Assembly: GCA_016208105.1 (NCBI GenBank)
Contig: JACQYS010000027.1
Span: forward strand, 62,001 to 126,000
Source: Desulfovibrio sp.
GTDB lineage: Bacteria; Desulfobacterota; Desulfovibrionia; Desulfovibrionales; Desulfovibrionaceae
Length of the DNA stretch: 64,000 nucleotides
Direction of reading: 5' to 3'
Positions 27,901 through 35,088 of this stretch are shown here, in pieces. The number at the start of each line of letters is the position of its first letter. The stretch's first letter is position 1. Below the pieces are notes generated by a model. That model was given only the letters and a program-made list of their open reading frames with translations, did no database searches and was not told where the DNA came from. The position numbers and the translations under genes are program-made.

Positions 27901-28482
27901 ATGGCCCCCGACGACATCGACCAAGACCAATTAGCCGCGGAATGGGCCGCTGCCCTGGAAGACGACACTGACGGAGGAGGCGGCGACCCCTTCGAGCAAG
28001 CCCTCGGTGCTGTCGGCGGTGGTGATGCCGCCCCTGCCGCAGGCGGCGACGCCGGTGCGGGAGACGAGGCCCTGGCGGAACAGTGGGCCGCTGCCCTGGC
28101 TGGCGAAGAAGAGACCTCTGTTAAGCGCGAACGCGAGCAGGCTCAGCTGTCAGCCAAAAGCCGCGAGGCATCGTTCAAGGATTTGACGCAGGAGGCCAAA
28201 GTCCCCCGTGCTGAATCCGGCCGGCGCGACCTGGACTTCATACTGGACATCCCCCTGGACGTATCCGCCGAACTGGGGCGCACCAAGCTTTTGATCAACG
28301 AGCTTTTGCAGCTGGGCCAAGGTTCGGTCATCGAGCTCAACAAGCTGGCTGGCGAACCGCTTGAAATCTACGTCAACGGCAAGCTGGTGGCCAGAGGCGA
28401 GGCCGTAGTCATAAACGAAAAATTCGGTGTGCGCCTGACAGATATCATCAGCCCCATCGAAAGGGTGAAGCAGCTTGGCTGA
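27901..28482 (+). CDS. fliN: flagellar motor switch protein FliN
   Basis: Forms the base of the C ring and docks export components. The 193-residue protein is longer than E. coli FliN (137): it has an acidic Gly/Ala/Asp-rich N-terminal half, including two near-identical AEWAAALEDD- and AEQWAAALAGEE-like stretches (short internal duplication), then the SpoA domain (LDFILDIPLDVSAELGRTKLLINELLQLGQGSVIELNKLAGEPLEIYVNG). ATG chosen because GGGGAGG lies 8 bases upstream; a GTG three codons earlier would put the site too close. Its 3' end overlaps the fliO start. Confidence 0.94.
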   Translation: MAPDDIDQDQLAAEWAAALEDDTDGGGGDPFEQALGAVGGGDAAPAAGGDAGAGDEALAEQWAAALAGEEETSVKREREQAQLSAKSREASFKDLTQEAKVPRAESGRRDLDFILDIPLDVSAELGRTKLLINELLQLGQGSVIELNKLAGEPLEIYVNGKLVARGEAVVINEKFGVRLTDIISPIERVKQLG

Positions 28483-28870
28483 TGTAACGGCCCCCCTCAC
28501 CACTCCGCCCCCCTCCATGAGCATGGGAGGCGCGGCGATTCAGATGGCCGTGGCCCTCCTGCTCATTCTGGTTGTCATTTTGCTGGCGTACTGGATGCTC
28601 AGGCGTTTCGGGCCCCGCTTCGGCCTGGGCGCCCCCGCCAAGTCGCGCGGGCTGCGGGTGGAGAGCTACCTCACCCTGGGACCCCGGAAAAACATTATGG
28701 TGGTCCGCTTCTTGAATAGGCTTTTGGTGCTCGGGGTCACTGACCAGAGCATCAATCTCCTCACAGAGGTGGACGCATCCGATGAAAACAAGGATTTCCA
28801 AGCCGTTCTTGATGACGCTGGCCGCCGGGCTGACGGTCCTGGCTCTTCCGGCCCTGGCGCTGGCGGCTGA
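28475..28870 (+). CDS. fliO: flagellar biosynthetic protein FliO
   Basis: Chaperone-like membrane protein needed to stabilise FliP during assembly of the export gate. The 131-residue protein has a single membrane segment (about 23-45, AVALLLILVVILLAYWML), then a cytoplasmic domain with ESYLTLGPRKNIMVVRFLNRLLVLGVT. The start is a TTG overlapping the fliN stop by eight bases; the ORF's 3' end overlaps fliP by 89 bases, more than usual. The Gly/Ala/Ser-rich tail reads into the fliP signal peptide region. Confidence 0.85.
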   Translation: MADVTAPLTTPPPSMSMGGAAIQMAVALLLILVVILLAYWMLRRFGPRFGLGAPAKSRGLRVESYLTLGPRKNIMVVRFLNRLLVLGVTDQSINLLTEVDASDENKDFQAVLDDAGRRADGPGSSGPGAGG

Positions 28871-29543
28871 GCCCACCCTCACGCTCAATCTGGCCGCCGG
28901 GCAGCATCAGCCCGAAAAGGTCAGCCTCCTTATCGAAATCCTGTTCCTGCTCACGGTGCTCTCCCTTGCACCGTCGATTATCCTGTGCGTCACCTCGTTC
29001 ACCCGCATCATCGTGGTCTTCTCCTTTCTGCGCCAGGCCATGGGAACCGGGCAGATGCCTCCCAACCAGATACTGGCCAGCCTGGCCATCTTCATGAGCG
29101 TGGTCATCATGTACCCCACTGGAAAGGCCATCTACGACCAGGCATTGAACCCTTACATGGAAGAGAAGATCGGGTTTTCGGAGGCCCTTAAAAAAGCCGA
29201 CGCCCCCATGCGCGAATTCCTCTTCAAGCACACCCGGGAAAAGGACCTGTCCATATTCTACACCATCACCAAGATGGAGCAGCCCAAGACCAAGGACGAC
29301 GTGCCCACTGTCATGCTGGCCTCAGCCTTCATGATAAGCGAATTAAAGACCGGCTTCACCATCGGTTTCCTGGTGTACATCCCCTTCCTGGTCCTGGACA
29401 TGGTGGTATCAAGCGTGCTTTTGGCCATGGGCATGATGATGCTGCCGCCTGCCATGGTGTCCATGCCCTTCAAGCTTTTGCTCTTCGTGATGGTGGACGG
29501 CTGGAGCCTCATGACCGCCTCGCTCGTCAACAGCTTCGTCTAA
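28782..29543 (+). CDS. fliP: flagellar export gate protein FliP
   Basis: Core pore subunit of the flagellar type III export gate. The 253-residue protein has a cleavable signal peptide (MKTRISKPFLMTLAAG, cleavage near ALAAEP), the first membrane helix with LTVLSLAPSIILCVTSFTRIIVVFSFLRQAMG, and the LASAFMISELKTGFTIGFLVYIPFLVLDMVVSSVL core, ending with FKLLLFVMVDGWSL. All are diagnostic. It is in the usual position after fliO and before fliQ. Confidence 0.96.
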   Translation: MKTRISKPFLMTLAAGLTVLALPALALAAEPTLTLNLAAGQHQPEKVSLLIEILFLLTVLSLAPSIILCVTSFTRIIVVFSFLRQAMGTGQMPPNQILASLAIFMSVVIMYPTGKAIYDQALNPYMEEKIGFSEALKKADAPMREFLFKHTREKDLSIFYTITKMEQPKTKDDVPTVMLASAFMISELKTGFTIGFLVYIPFLVLDMVVSSVLLAMGMMMLPPAMVSMPFKLLLFVMVDGWSLMTASLVNSFV

Positions 29544-29561
29544 CATGAGGAAGATACACCC

Positions 29562-29831
29562 ATGACCCCCGAAGTCGTCATCGGATTCGCCCGCTCCGCC
29601 ATCGAGACCACCCTCTTGCTTTCCATGCCCCTCTTGGTGGTGAGCCTGGTCGTGGGCGTGGTGCTTTCAATCCTTCAAGCCGCCACTCAGATTCAGGACG
29701 CCACCCTGACCTTTGTGCCAAAAATCGTGGCCATGTTTCTCGCGCTCATCATCGCCTTCCCGTGGCTTATGGACAAAATGGTCTCCTTTACCCGCGACCT
29801 GATGCTCAATCTCCCCCAGTACATCCGCTGA
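29562..29831 (+). CDS. fliQ: flagellar export gate protein FliQ
   Basis: An 89-residue two-helix membrane protein that packs against FliP and FliR in the export gate. The sequence includes TTLLLSMPLLVVSLVVGVVLSILQAATQIQDATLTFVPKIVAMFLALIIAFPW, the classical FliQ pattern. AGGAAG precedes the ATG. fliR and flhB do not follow here: the next DNA carries a hairpin and an opposite-strand gene, so the remaining export genes lie elsewhere. Confidence 0.95.
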   Translation: MTPEVVIGFARSAIETTLLLSMPLLVVSLVVGVVLSILQAATQIQDATLTFVPKIVAMFLALIIAFPWLMDKMVSFTRDLMLNLPQYIR

Positions 29832-29839
29832 AACGAAGA

Positions 29840-29872
29840 GCGGCCCGCTAGGGCGAGAACCCCGCGGGCCGC
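29840..29872 (-). terminator. GC-rich hairpin between fliQ and the short SBP gene
   Basis: GCGGCCCGC and GCGGGCCGC pair around a 15-base loop. Read on the plus strand it lacks a T-run; on the minus strand it is followed by TCTTCGTTT. It probably stops transcription from both sides. Confidence 0.5.
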
Positions 29873-29929
29873 TACGATCACCCCTGGCAGGAGGATGGAT
29901 CGGCTTGTCAGGACACGACGCTAATTGTC

Positions 29930-30187
29930 TTACTTCTTGGCGTACTCCGTGTCGTTGTAGAACGATTCGCCGGTTCCGGCCTTCACCCATTTGAGTGTCG
30001 CACCGTTCTTTGCCGCGAACGCCTCGCCCAAAAGCTTCAAGAGGCCCAGTTCACCCGGGCTGCCAGTAGCCAGGGTGAAGACGTTGGGGCCTGTGCCATA
30101 TGTCTGGGCTACCGTAACCTCAGCGAGCCCGAAGTTCGTGATGGCCAGCAGAGTCAACACGGTGGCCAGAATTCTCTTCGCGAACAT
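29930..30187 (-). pseudogene. short substrate-binding protein, probably internally deleted
   Basis: An 85-residue exported product with a clear signal peptide (residues 1-28, cleaving near TVAQ). Mature N-terminus NVFTLATGSPGELGLLKLLGEAFAAKNGATLKWVKAGTGES is the start of a tungstate/molybdate-type (TupA-like, PBP superfamily) binding protein, which normally runs to ~260 residues. Here it jumps straight to FYNDTEYAKK and a stop. The last ten residues resemble a C-terminal tail, so an in-frame internal deletion is plausible. It could instead be a real short peptide. No transporter genes adjoin. Confidence 0.55.
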
Positions 30188-30203
30188 GAGGTGACCCTAG
30201 CCA

Positions 30204-30217
30204 TGTCAATTTTGACA
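30204..30217. promoter_or_regulatory. inverted repeat, possible operator
   Basis: TGTCAA-TT-TTGACA, a two-base-spaced inverted repeat 17 bases upstream of the minus-strand short SBP start and 85 bases upstream of the TRIC gene. It could be an operator for either gene. No known regulator is identified from the sequence. Confidence 0.3.
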
Positions 30218-30301
30218 AAACGCTAGCCGATCGTCACATACCCGTCAAAATCCGGCTCATGGGCTTTGCCTTACCGCCATTTCAATGTACCTATCCCATG
30301 C

Positions 30302-30958
30302 ATGGACACCCAACCCTTCCAACTGCCGATCTTTCTGGATCTGGCCGCTGTATTCCTCATGGCCCTGACCGGGGTCATCGAGGCCATCCGGCGTCAGTAC
30401 GACATCATCGGCCTGTGCGTGCTGGCCCTGGCCACAGGCGTGGGCGGCGCACTCATACGCGACGGAATCTTCCTGCAGAACGGCATTCCGGCAGTACTTC
30501 TGGACGACCGGTATCTTCTGGGTGTGGCCGCTGCCGCTGTTCTCGGCCTGGCATTCGGGACCAGGGCGGTTATTTCAGAGCGACTGATCGCCCTTGTGGA
30601 TGCCCTGGCCCTCGGGGCCTACGCGGTGGTGGGAGTGGAGAAAACCTTGGCCCTGGGCCTGGGATTTGTACCTGCTGTGCTGGTGGGGGTGGTGAACGCC
30701 TGCGGCGGAGGCGTGCTGCGCGACCTGTTCATCGGAGAAAAGCCCATGGTCTTCAAGCCCGGGCAGTTCTATGCGTTCGCAGCGCTCATCGGCTGCATAC
30801 TCTACGTGCCCCTGCGCCGCCATACCGACTTTCCGCCCCTGGCCGTGGCTTTGATAGCCATTGCCGTCACGTTCGGGCTTCGGGTCCTGGCCATCACCCT
30901 CAACTGGAGCACAACTCCGGTTGGAGAAAAGGGGATTCTTCGCCGGCGGCGGCGCTAG
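30302..30958 (+). CDS. TRIC/UPF0126 family membrane channel
   Basis: A ~218-residue protein with seven membrane helices, matching the prokaryotic TRIC (YicG-like) family of trimeric cation channels. It has two repeated modules; the glycine motifs are visible at GGALIRDGIFLQNG and, in the second module, GGGVLRDLFIGEKP. The chosen ATG gives MDTQPFQLPIF; an in-frame ATG 12 codons upstream is also possible and neither has a good ribosome site. The two copies of GGxxRD(x)IF are diagnostic. Standing alone; physiological ion not known. Confidence 0.9.
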   Translation: MDTQPFQLPIFLDLAAVFLMALTGVIEAIRRQYDIIGLCVLALATGVGGALIRDGIFLQNGIPAVLLDDRYLLGVAAAAVLGLAFGTRAVISERLIALVDALALGAYAVVGVEKTLALGLGFVPAVLVGVVNACGGGVLRDLFIGEKPMVFKPGQFYAFAALIGCILYVPLRRHTDFPPLAVALIAIAVTFGLRVLAITLNWSTTPVGEKGILRRRRR

Positions 30959-31028
30959 TCAGCACAGAACTCGAGAGGCCAAGAGCAGTACACGCGCCAT
31001 GAATACTGTTGCTTCGCAAGGTTACTAC

Positions 31029-31844
31029 TCAGCGCTCCACCCCCAGCCTCTTGAACCAATCCGGGCGCTTGCCAACGAATTCCATTGCTGCTTCAAAGGC
31101 CTCGTCCGTGTGTGGCTCGAACGTGACTGATGGTTTGAGTCCACGCTTTTCGAGGCCCACAAAAAAATCATCCCAGGGTATCTCCCCCTGCCCCAGCCCC
31201 ATGTGCTGGTCGAAACTGCCGTCATTGTCGTGCAGGTGCAGATGGCCAAGCAGCGGGGCGAAAGTATCAAGCCAGTGATCAAGGTTTTGCAGCCTGTGCC
31301 CGCCTGAAAAGCTGAACCAGTGCCCCATGTCCAAACACAGGCCAACACGTTGGCCGTGGGTCTCGCGGAGCTTTTCCACCACCCCAGCCACCGTGGCCGG
31401 GTCTGGTTCGAACGTGTTCTCCAGGTAGAGCGGGGGGTGTTCCGGCCAGGCTGCCAGCGTGGCTTTCCAGGTTTCCAGGGCCCGCTCCCTCCAGAGGGGA
31501 TAGGTGTTCATGTACAGCAAGTGGTCATAGCGGACATGCCCGATCATATGGGCCGGTTCATAAATTCTGGCCACTTCCATGGCCCGGCATAACCGCTCCT
31601 GGCAGGCGGCCCGAATCAGATTGTCCGCGCTCCCGGGCTGGAGATCGAAGAAGGGCAGGTGCAGCGACGCAGTGAGGTTTGCTTCCTTGAAACGCTGCGC
31701 CATACCCCGGTGCCAGTTCAGGTCAACCATGTCCATAAGCACAGGGTCCAAGCCAAGCTCCGGGTTTACCCCGCGCTTCAAGAACGTATCTAGAACCTCA
31801 GGTTTCTTGAATGCGGTGCGCAGATTCAAGTTTACGAAAAACAT
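31029..31844 (-). CDS. TIM-barrel sugar-phosphate isomerase/epimerase-like protein
   Basis: A 271-residue protein of the xylose isomerase-like/AP endonuclease 2 superfamily. Metal-binding pattern visible as ASLHLPF, MIGHVRYDHLL, LYLENTFEPDP, VGLCLDMGHW, LGHLHLHDNDGSFDQHMGLGQGEIPW and VTFEPHTDEAFEAA. The HLHDNDG..D.H..LGxGxIPW string is common in the sugar-isomerase-like group, so it is more likely a sugar or cyclitol enzyme than a DNA repair nuclease. ATG chosen with AGGAGCGGCC upstream. Divergent from the thioredoxin gene; substrate unknown. Confidence 0.85.
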   Translation of the reverse strand: MFFVNLNLRTAFKKPEVLDTFLKRGVNPELGLDPVLMDMVDLNWHRGMAQRFKEANLTASLHLPFFDLQPGSADNLIRAACQERLCRAMEVARIYEPAHMIGHVRYDHLLYMNTYPLWRERALETWKATLAAWPEHPPLYLENTFEPDPATVAGVVEKLRETHGQRVGLCLDMGHWFSFSGGHRLQNLDHWLDTFAPLLGHLHLHDNDGSFDQHMGLGQGEIPWDDFFVGLEKRGLKPSVTFEPHTDEAFEAAMEFVGKRPDWFKRLGVER

Positions 31845-31920
31845 GGCCGCTCCTGTCGACAAACGTTAAAAAAGAAATATTATGGGGTCTTGAACCATGA
31901 ATTCAACCATGGAGCACTTC

Positions 31921-32355
31921 ATGTCCGATACATTAAAGATCACCTGTCCCCACTGCCATACCCGCAACCGTGTCGTATCCGGCAAAGAACTCCAGGCCAC
32001 ATGCGGGAAATGCGGCAAACCGCTTTTCACTGGAAAATCCGTAGAGCTCACCGAGGCCACTTTCGCCAAGCACGTGCTGGAAACCGACGTCCCCCTGCTG
32101 GTGGATTTCTGGGCTCCCTGGTGCGGCCCGTGCAGGTCTATGGCGAACGCCTTCGAGGAAGTGGCCCGGAGACTGGAGCCGGAAATCCGTGCTGCCAAGG
32201 TAAACACAGAGAACGAGCAGATTCTGGCCGCCCAAATGGGCATCAAAAGCATACCCACCTTGATTCTATTCAAGAACGGCAAGGCGGTGGACTCCATTTC
32301 AGGAGCCCTGGACGCCAACAACCTGGAGAGTTGGGCCAGATCCCGAGCCATGTAA
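31921..32355 (+). CDS. trxC: thioredoxin 2 with N-terminal zinc finger
   Basis: Cytoplasmic disulfide reductase of 144 residues. The N-terminal zinc module has CPHCHTR and CGKCGKPLF (two CxxC pairs) and is followed by a thioredoxin domain with the active site WAPWCGPCRSM and the cis-proline segment GIKSIPTLILF. This two-part layout is the TrxC type, linked to oxidative stress in other bacteria. I start at the ATG with GGAG just upstream; an in-frame ATG eight codons earlier is possible. It may share its transcript with the tiny ORF that follows. Confidence 0.93.
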   Translation: MSDTLKITCPHCHTRNRVVSGKELQATCGKCGKPLFTGKSVELTEATFAKHVLETDVPLLVDFWAPWCGPCRSMANAFEEVARRLEPEIRAAKVNTENEQILAAQMGIKSIPTLILFKNGKAVDSISGALDANNLESWARSRAM

Positions 32356-32403
32356 GGGGAGCTGTGGCGTGCTTTGCGCCGGCATAGCCCGCAGGAGGAA
32401 CTC

Positions 32404-32490
32404 ATGCTTGGCGGAAGATTGACCGGTTTCTCAGTCCTGGCATTTGTACCTGCCATGTCCGCCCACCCAGCCCCTCTCTGTAAACAATAA
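32404..32490 (+). CDS. possible 28-residue small protein
   Basis: A tiny open frame (MLGGRLTGFSVLAFVPAMSAH, then PAPLCKQ) preceded by AGGAGGAACTC at ideal spacing, which is the best ribosome site in this neighbourhood. The peptide is hydrophobic in its middle and might be a membrane micropeptide or a leader. It could equally be chance. It lies 48 bases after the thioredoxin stop. Confidence 0.3.
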   Translation: MLGGRLTGFSVLAFVPAMSAHPAPLCKQ

Positions 32491-32492
32491 AA

Positions 32493-32523
32493 ATCCCGGC
32501 GTGGCGTCATGCCAGGCCGGGAT
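32493..32523 (-). terminator. intrinsic terminator of the purB-to-M99 operon
   Basis: ATCCCGGC pairs with GCCGGGAT, with a second inner stem (TGGC/GCCA). On the minus strand it is followed by TTTTTATTG. It lies 36 bases past the M99 gene and closes the five-gene operon. Confidence 0.8.
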
Positions 32524-32558
32524 CAATCAGTTGCCTCACCTGACCAGATCTGCCCAGT

Positions 32559-34346
32559 TCACTGACCGAGGGAACCAGCAGCCTCCGTTGTCATGGACAG
32601 GGCCACCCGTCCGGACACGGGCATCTTGCCCATTTCTGAGAATGTGGTGGCTTGACGCAAAACGAGTTCATCCTTTTCGGTTACAGCGAAACTCTGCCCG
32701 GGGTTCACTGGTGTTTTCCCGGCGAAAAGCTGAACCATTCCCGCTGGACCATTTCCCCGCACATCCTTCAAAACATAGCGCCCCGCAGGCAGCAGGAGCT
32801 GTTTCCCCGGAGCCCAGGCCAGGGTCATCTCCTTGCCGTCTCCGGCTTCGACCACCAGCGACTGGACTTCCCGGGGCCTGACCCGGATGGAGAATTTAGC
32901 GGCAGGCTCCCTGTGCGTCTCGCGCACCACTTCGCAGAGGAAGTCGCCATTCTCAATAACTTTTATGAATTTTGGGATAAAGCTCTTGGGATCGAGAATG
33001 ATTTCCTGTCCGGCATCCTGGCCGTCGTTCTTGCCCACGCGGCTCACGTAGCCCTTGAGATTGAGAACCTCGTCCTTCTTGCTGCCCCAGACACCTTCGA
33101 GCACAAGCTGGTCGCCCTGCACGGCTTCAAGCGTTCCGCCAGACGGGATCACCTTCAATTCGCCACCGAGCCAGCAGACGAACTTTGGCGGCCCCGAGGC
33201 TTCCGCCGCTGGCCAGTTGCCCGTCCACTCCAGCGTGGCCTTGGCCAAAAGGACACCGTCGGCCCGAACGTCCAGGGTTTGGAAAGGCGACAACGGCAGG
33301 CGGGGTGCCTTGGCCAGATTAAAGCCCGGCCGGTCCGATGCGAATACCGCGGTAACCGGGTTCATGGCGGTCAGGCCGCTGGGAAACTCGCAGCGAACGT
33401 CCAGGGGCGTACCCGGAGCGAGCTTGATCTTCTGTCTGTCCGAAATAACTTCCCGACCGTTGACCACAACCTTGAGCTCTTTGGCCGGATAGGCCTTCAT
33501 GTCCTCTGGAGTCAGCCTCGGGACGTCGAGCTCCACGCCGAACTGACGCAGAAATAACGTGGTGGCTTTCAGCTGTTGCGCCACCTTCCAGGACAGGTCG
33601 GGAATATTCTTGCTCACCTCGATGGCCACGGCCGGGATGCCCACGTTGGCCAGGGCGTAATACGTGAGCGACTTGCGCTGTTCCAAATACTTCGAGCGGT
33701 CGTTGAAGGTGTCCATGTTGAAGAGTTGGAAGGCAAATTCCTTGGGGGCAATTCCATCGTTGAGCTTGGACAGAACCTGGCGGGCCAGGCGCTCCAGATG
33801 AACCAAGCGTTTGTAGTCGGTGGCGTCGATGATCACGGACTGCCCGTAGCGGTGGGGTCCGCGAAGATCGCTCTTGCGTACGGGATCATAGAATCCCGAT
33901 CCCTCGTGCAAATGAACCAGGGCCTGGCTCTGGGACACGAGGAAGCGGATGAGTCGCGCCAGCCTGTCCTCGTAAAATTCGTTGTAGTCTTTGTCGAAGC
34001 GTCGGTTCAGGTCCACGTTAATGGCCCGCTTGCGCTCGTGAATGGATGGGGGATTGGCCCTGGGTACGATGATCACCGTCCCCTTGGTCACCTTGGCCCT
34101 GGTGAGAAGCTGCGCGGTAATGAATCCACCGGATTCGTCGCCCTGGATGCCGCCCTGCACCATGACTGTGGGCCCGGGTTTTTCTCCTTTGAGAAAATGC
34201 ACGTCCAAAGCGTATTGGGTGCCGGGGAAAAAGGTGTGGACCTCGCCCAGAGCCGGCTGTGCGGCCAGAACGAGCAGCAGAAGGACCAGGCTACTGAGCC
34301 TGGGCAAGCGGATAGGTCTCGCTGAAGATGGTTTTTCCTGAAGCAT
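32559..34346 (-). CDS. M99-family carboxypeptidase, Csd4/Pgp1-like
   Basis: A ~595-residue exported zinc carboxypeptidase of the M14-like M99 family. A signal/membrane segment is at about residues 18-34. Zinc ligands appear as VQGGIQGDESGG (Gln and Glu; the Gln in place of the usual His is the hallmark of Helicobacter Csd4) and LVHLHEGSG (His), with NVDLNRRF typical of the fold and EVSKN later. The C-terminal ~300 residues are beta-rich repeats of unknown role. Csd4/Pgp1 trims the terminal D-alanine/mDAP bond of monomeric tripeptides in peptidoglycan. The start overlaps the upstream gene by 56 bases (an earlier ATG at 34391 is possible). A membrane coiled-coil protein and a Csd6-like protein precede it in the operon. 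Confidence 0.85.
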   Translation of the reverse strand: MLQEKPSSARPIRLPRLSSLVLLLLVLAAQPALGEVHTFFPGTQYALDVHFLKGEKPGPTVMVQGGIQGDESGGFITAQLLTRAKVTKGTVIIVPRANPPSIHERKRAINVDLNRRFDKDYNEFYEDRLARLIRFLVSQSQALVHLHEGSGFYDPVRKSDLRGPHRYGQSVIIDATDYKRLVHLERLARQVLSKLNDGIAPKEFAFQLFNMDTFNDRSKYLEQRKSLTYYALANVGIPAVAIEVSKNIPDLSWKVAQQLKATTLFLRQFGVELDVPRLTPEDMKAYPAKELKVVVNGREVISDRQKIKLAPGTPLDVRCEFPSGLTAMNPVTAVFASDRPGFNLAKAPRLPLSPFQTLDVRADGVLLAKATLEWTGNWPAAEASGPPKFVCWLGGELKVIPSGGTLEAVQGDQLVLEGVWGSKKDEVLNLKGYVSRVGKNDGQDAGQEIILDPKSFIPKFIKVIENGDFLCEVVRETHREPAAKFSIRVRPREVQSLVVEAGDGKEMTLAWAPGKQLLLPAGRYVLKDVRGNGPAGMVQLFAGKTPVNPGQSFAVTEKDELVLRQATTFSEMGKMPVSGRVALSMTTEAAGSLGQ

Positions 34347-35088
34347 TTGACAACACCAACCTGAAGCCGAAAACATTGCCGGGCTCGACACCCTGGGGAA
34401 GCGGGGCCTGGGACGATACCTGTTTGAAGCGCTGGATGGAAAAGCCCAAGTCTTCCTTGCCTGTCTGGACGGAGACTACGCTTCCATCACGGGTGACTAC
34501 CACCAGCTGCCCATTTCCGGAAAGGGCCTGCGGCATGAGATTGGAAAGATCAAAGCCATATTGCACGGACTTCGCATCCACTTTGGCCCGGAAGTTCTCC
34601 ACGCCAACTTGGCCCAGGTCAACCTTGCCCATAACATCGGCCAGATCGAAGCCAGCAGGCTTCTCCCGTTCAGGAGGAGGCCCATTTTTGATGGCATCCT
34701 TCGTTGCCGGTGCATCCTTTGAATCTTTGCCACCCTTCGTCCCTGCCTGAACCTGGGGCTTGGCTGCGGGGGTCTCTATGCCCAAACCTCCCATGAGCTG
34801 GGAAAGTTCAGTGGGATCGGAAGTCTGGAGAAGTTTTTCGATATTTTGGAGACGCTCGAGCTTCAGAAGCGTCTCGGAAAGCCGTTTCTCAACCTCACGC
34901 TTGTCGTTCTGCATCTCCTGGGAGCGGCGCCAGAACTCGTAGGCCGCAAACAAACCGCCAGCGGCACAAAGCACGACAAATACGAGAAAATACGTGACGG
35001 CGCGAATCCACCCCGGCCTCAAGCGCAAACGCTTGGCCGGCTGCTCATCCCTGAACCAGATGAGATTAAGCTTGCTCAGATCCGCCAT
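34291..35088 (-). CDS. single-pass coiled-coil envelope protein
   Basis: A 265-residue protein: a basic cytoplasmic head, one membrane segment (about 29-50, VTYFLVFVVLCAAGGLFAAYEFW), a coiled coil (about 55-90, RSQEMQNDKREVEKRLSETL), a charged Lys/Asp/Pro linker and a ~120-residue C-terminal periplasmic domain ending LSNASGKTIFSETYP. I do not recognise the C-terminal domain. It starts directly after the Csd6-like stop (no gap), and its end overlaps the M99 gene. The layout resembles a scaffold tethering wall enzymes in the envelope; Helicobacter Csd5 has a comparable plan, but that is analogy, not homology shown here. Confidence 0.8.
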   Translation of the reverse strand: MADLSKLNLIWFRDEQPAKRLRLRPGWIRAVTYFLVFVVLCAAGGLFAAYEFWRRSQEMQNDKREVEKRLSETLLKLERLQNIEKLLQTSDPTELSQLMGGLGIETPAAKPQVQAGTKGGKDSKDAPATKDAIKNGPPPEREKPAGFDLADVMGKVDLGQVGVENFRAKVDAKSVQYGFDLSNLMPQALSGNGQLVVVTRDGSVVSVQTGKEDLGFSIQRFKQVSSQAPLPQGVEPGNVFGFRLVLSNASGKTIFSETYPLAQAQ

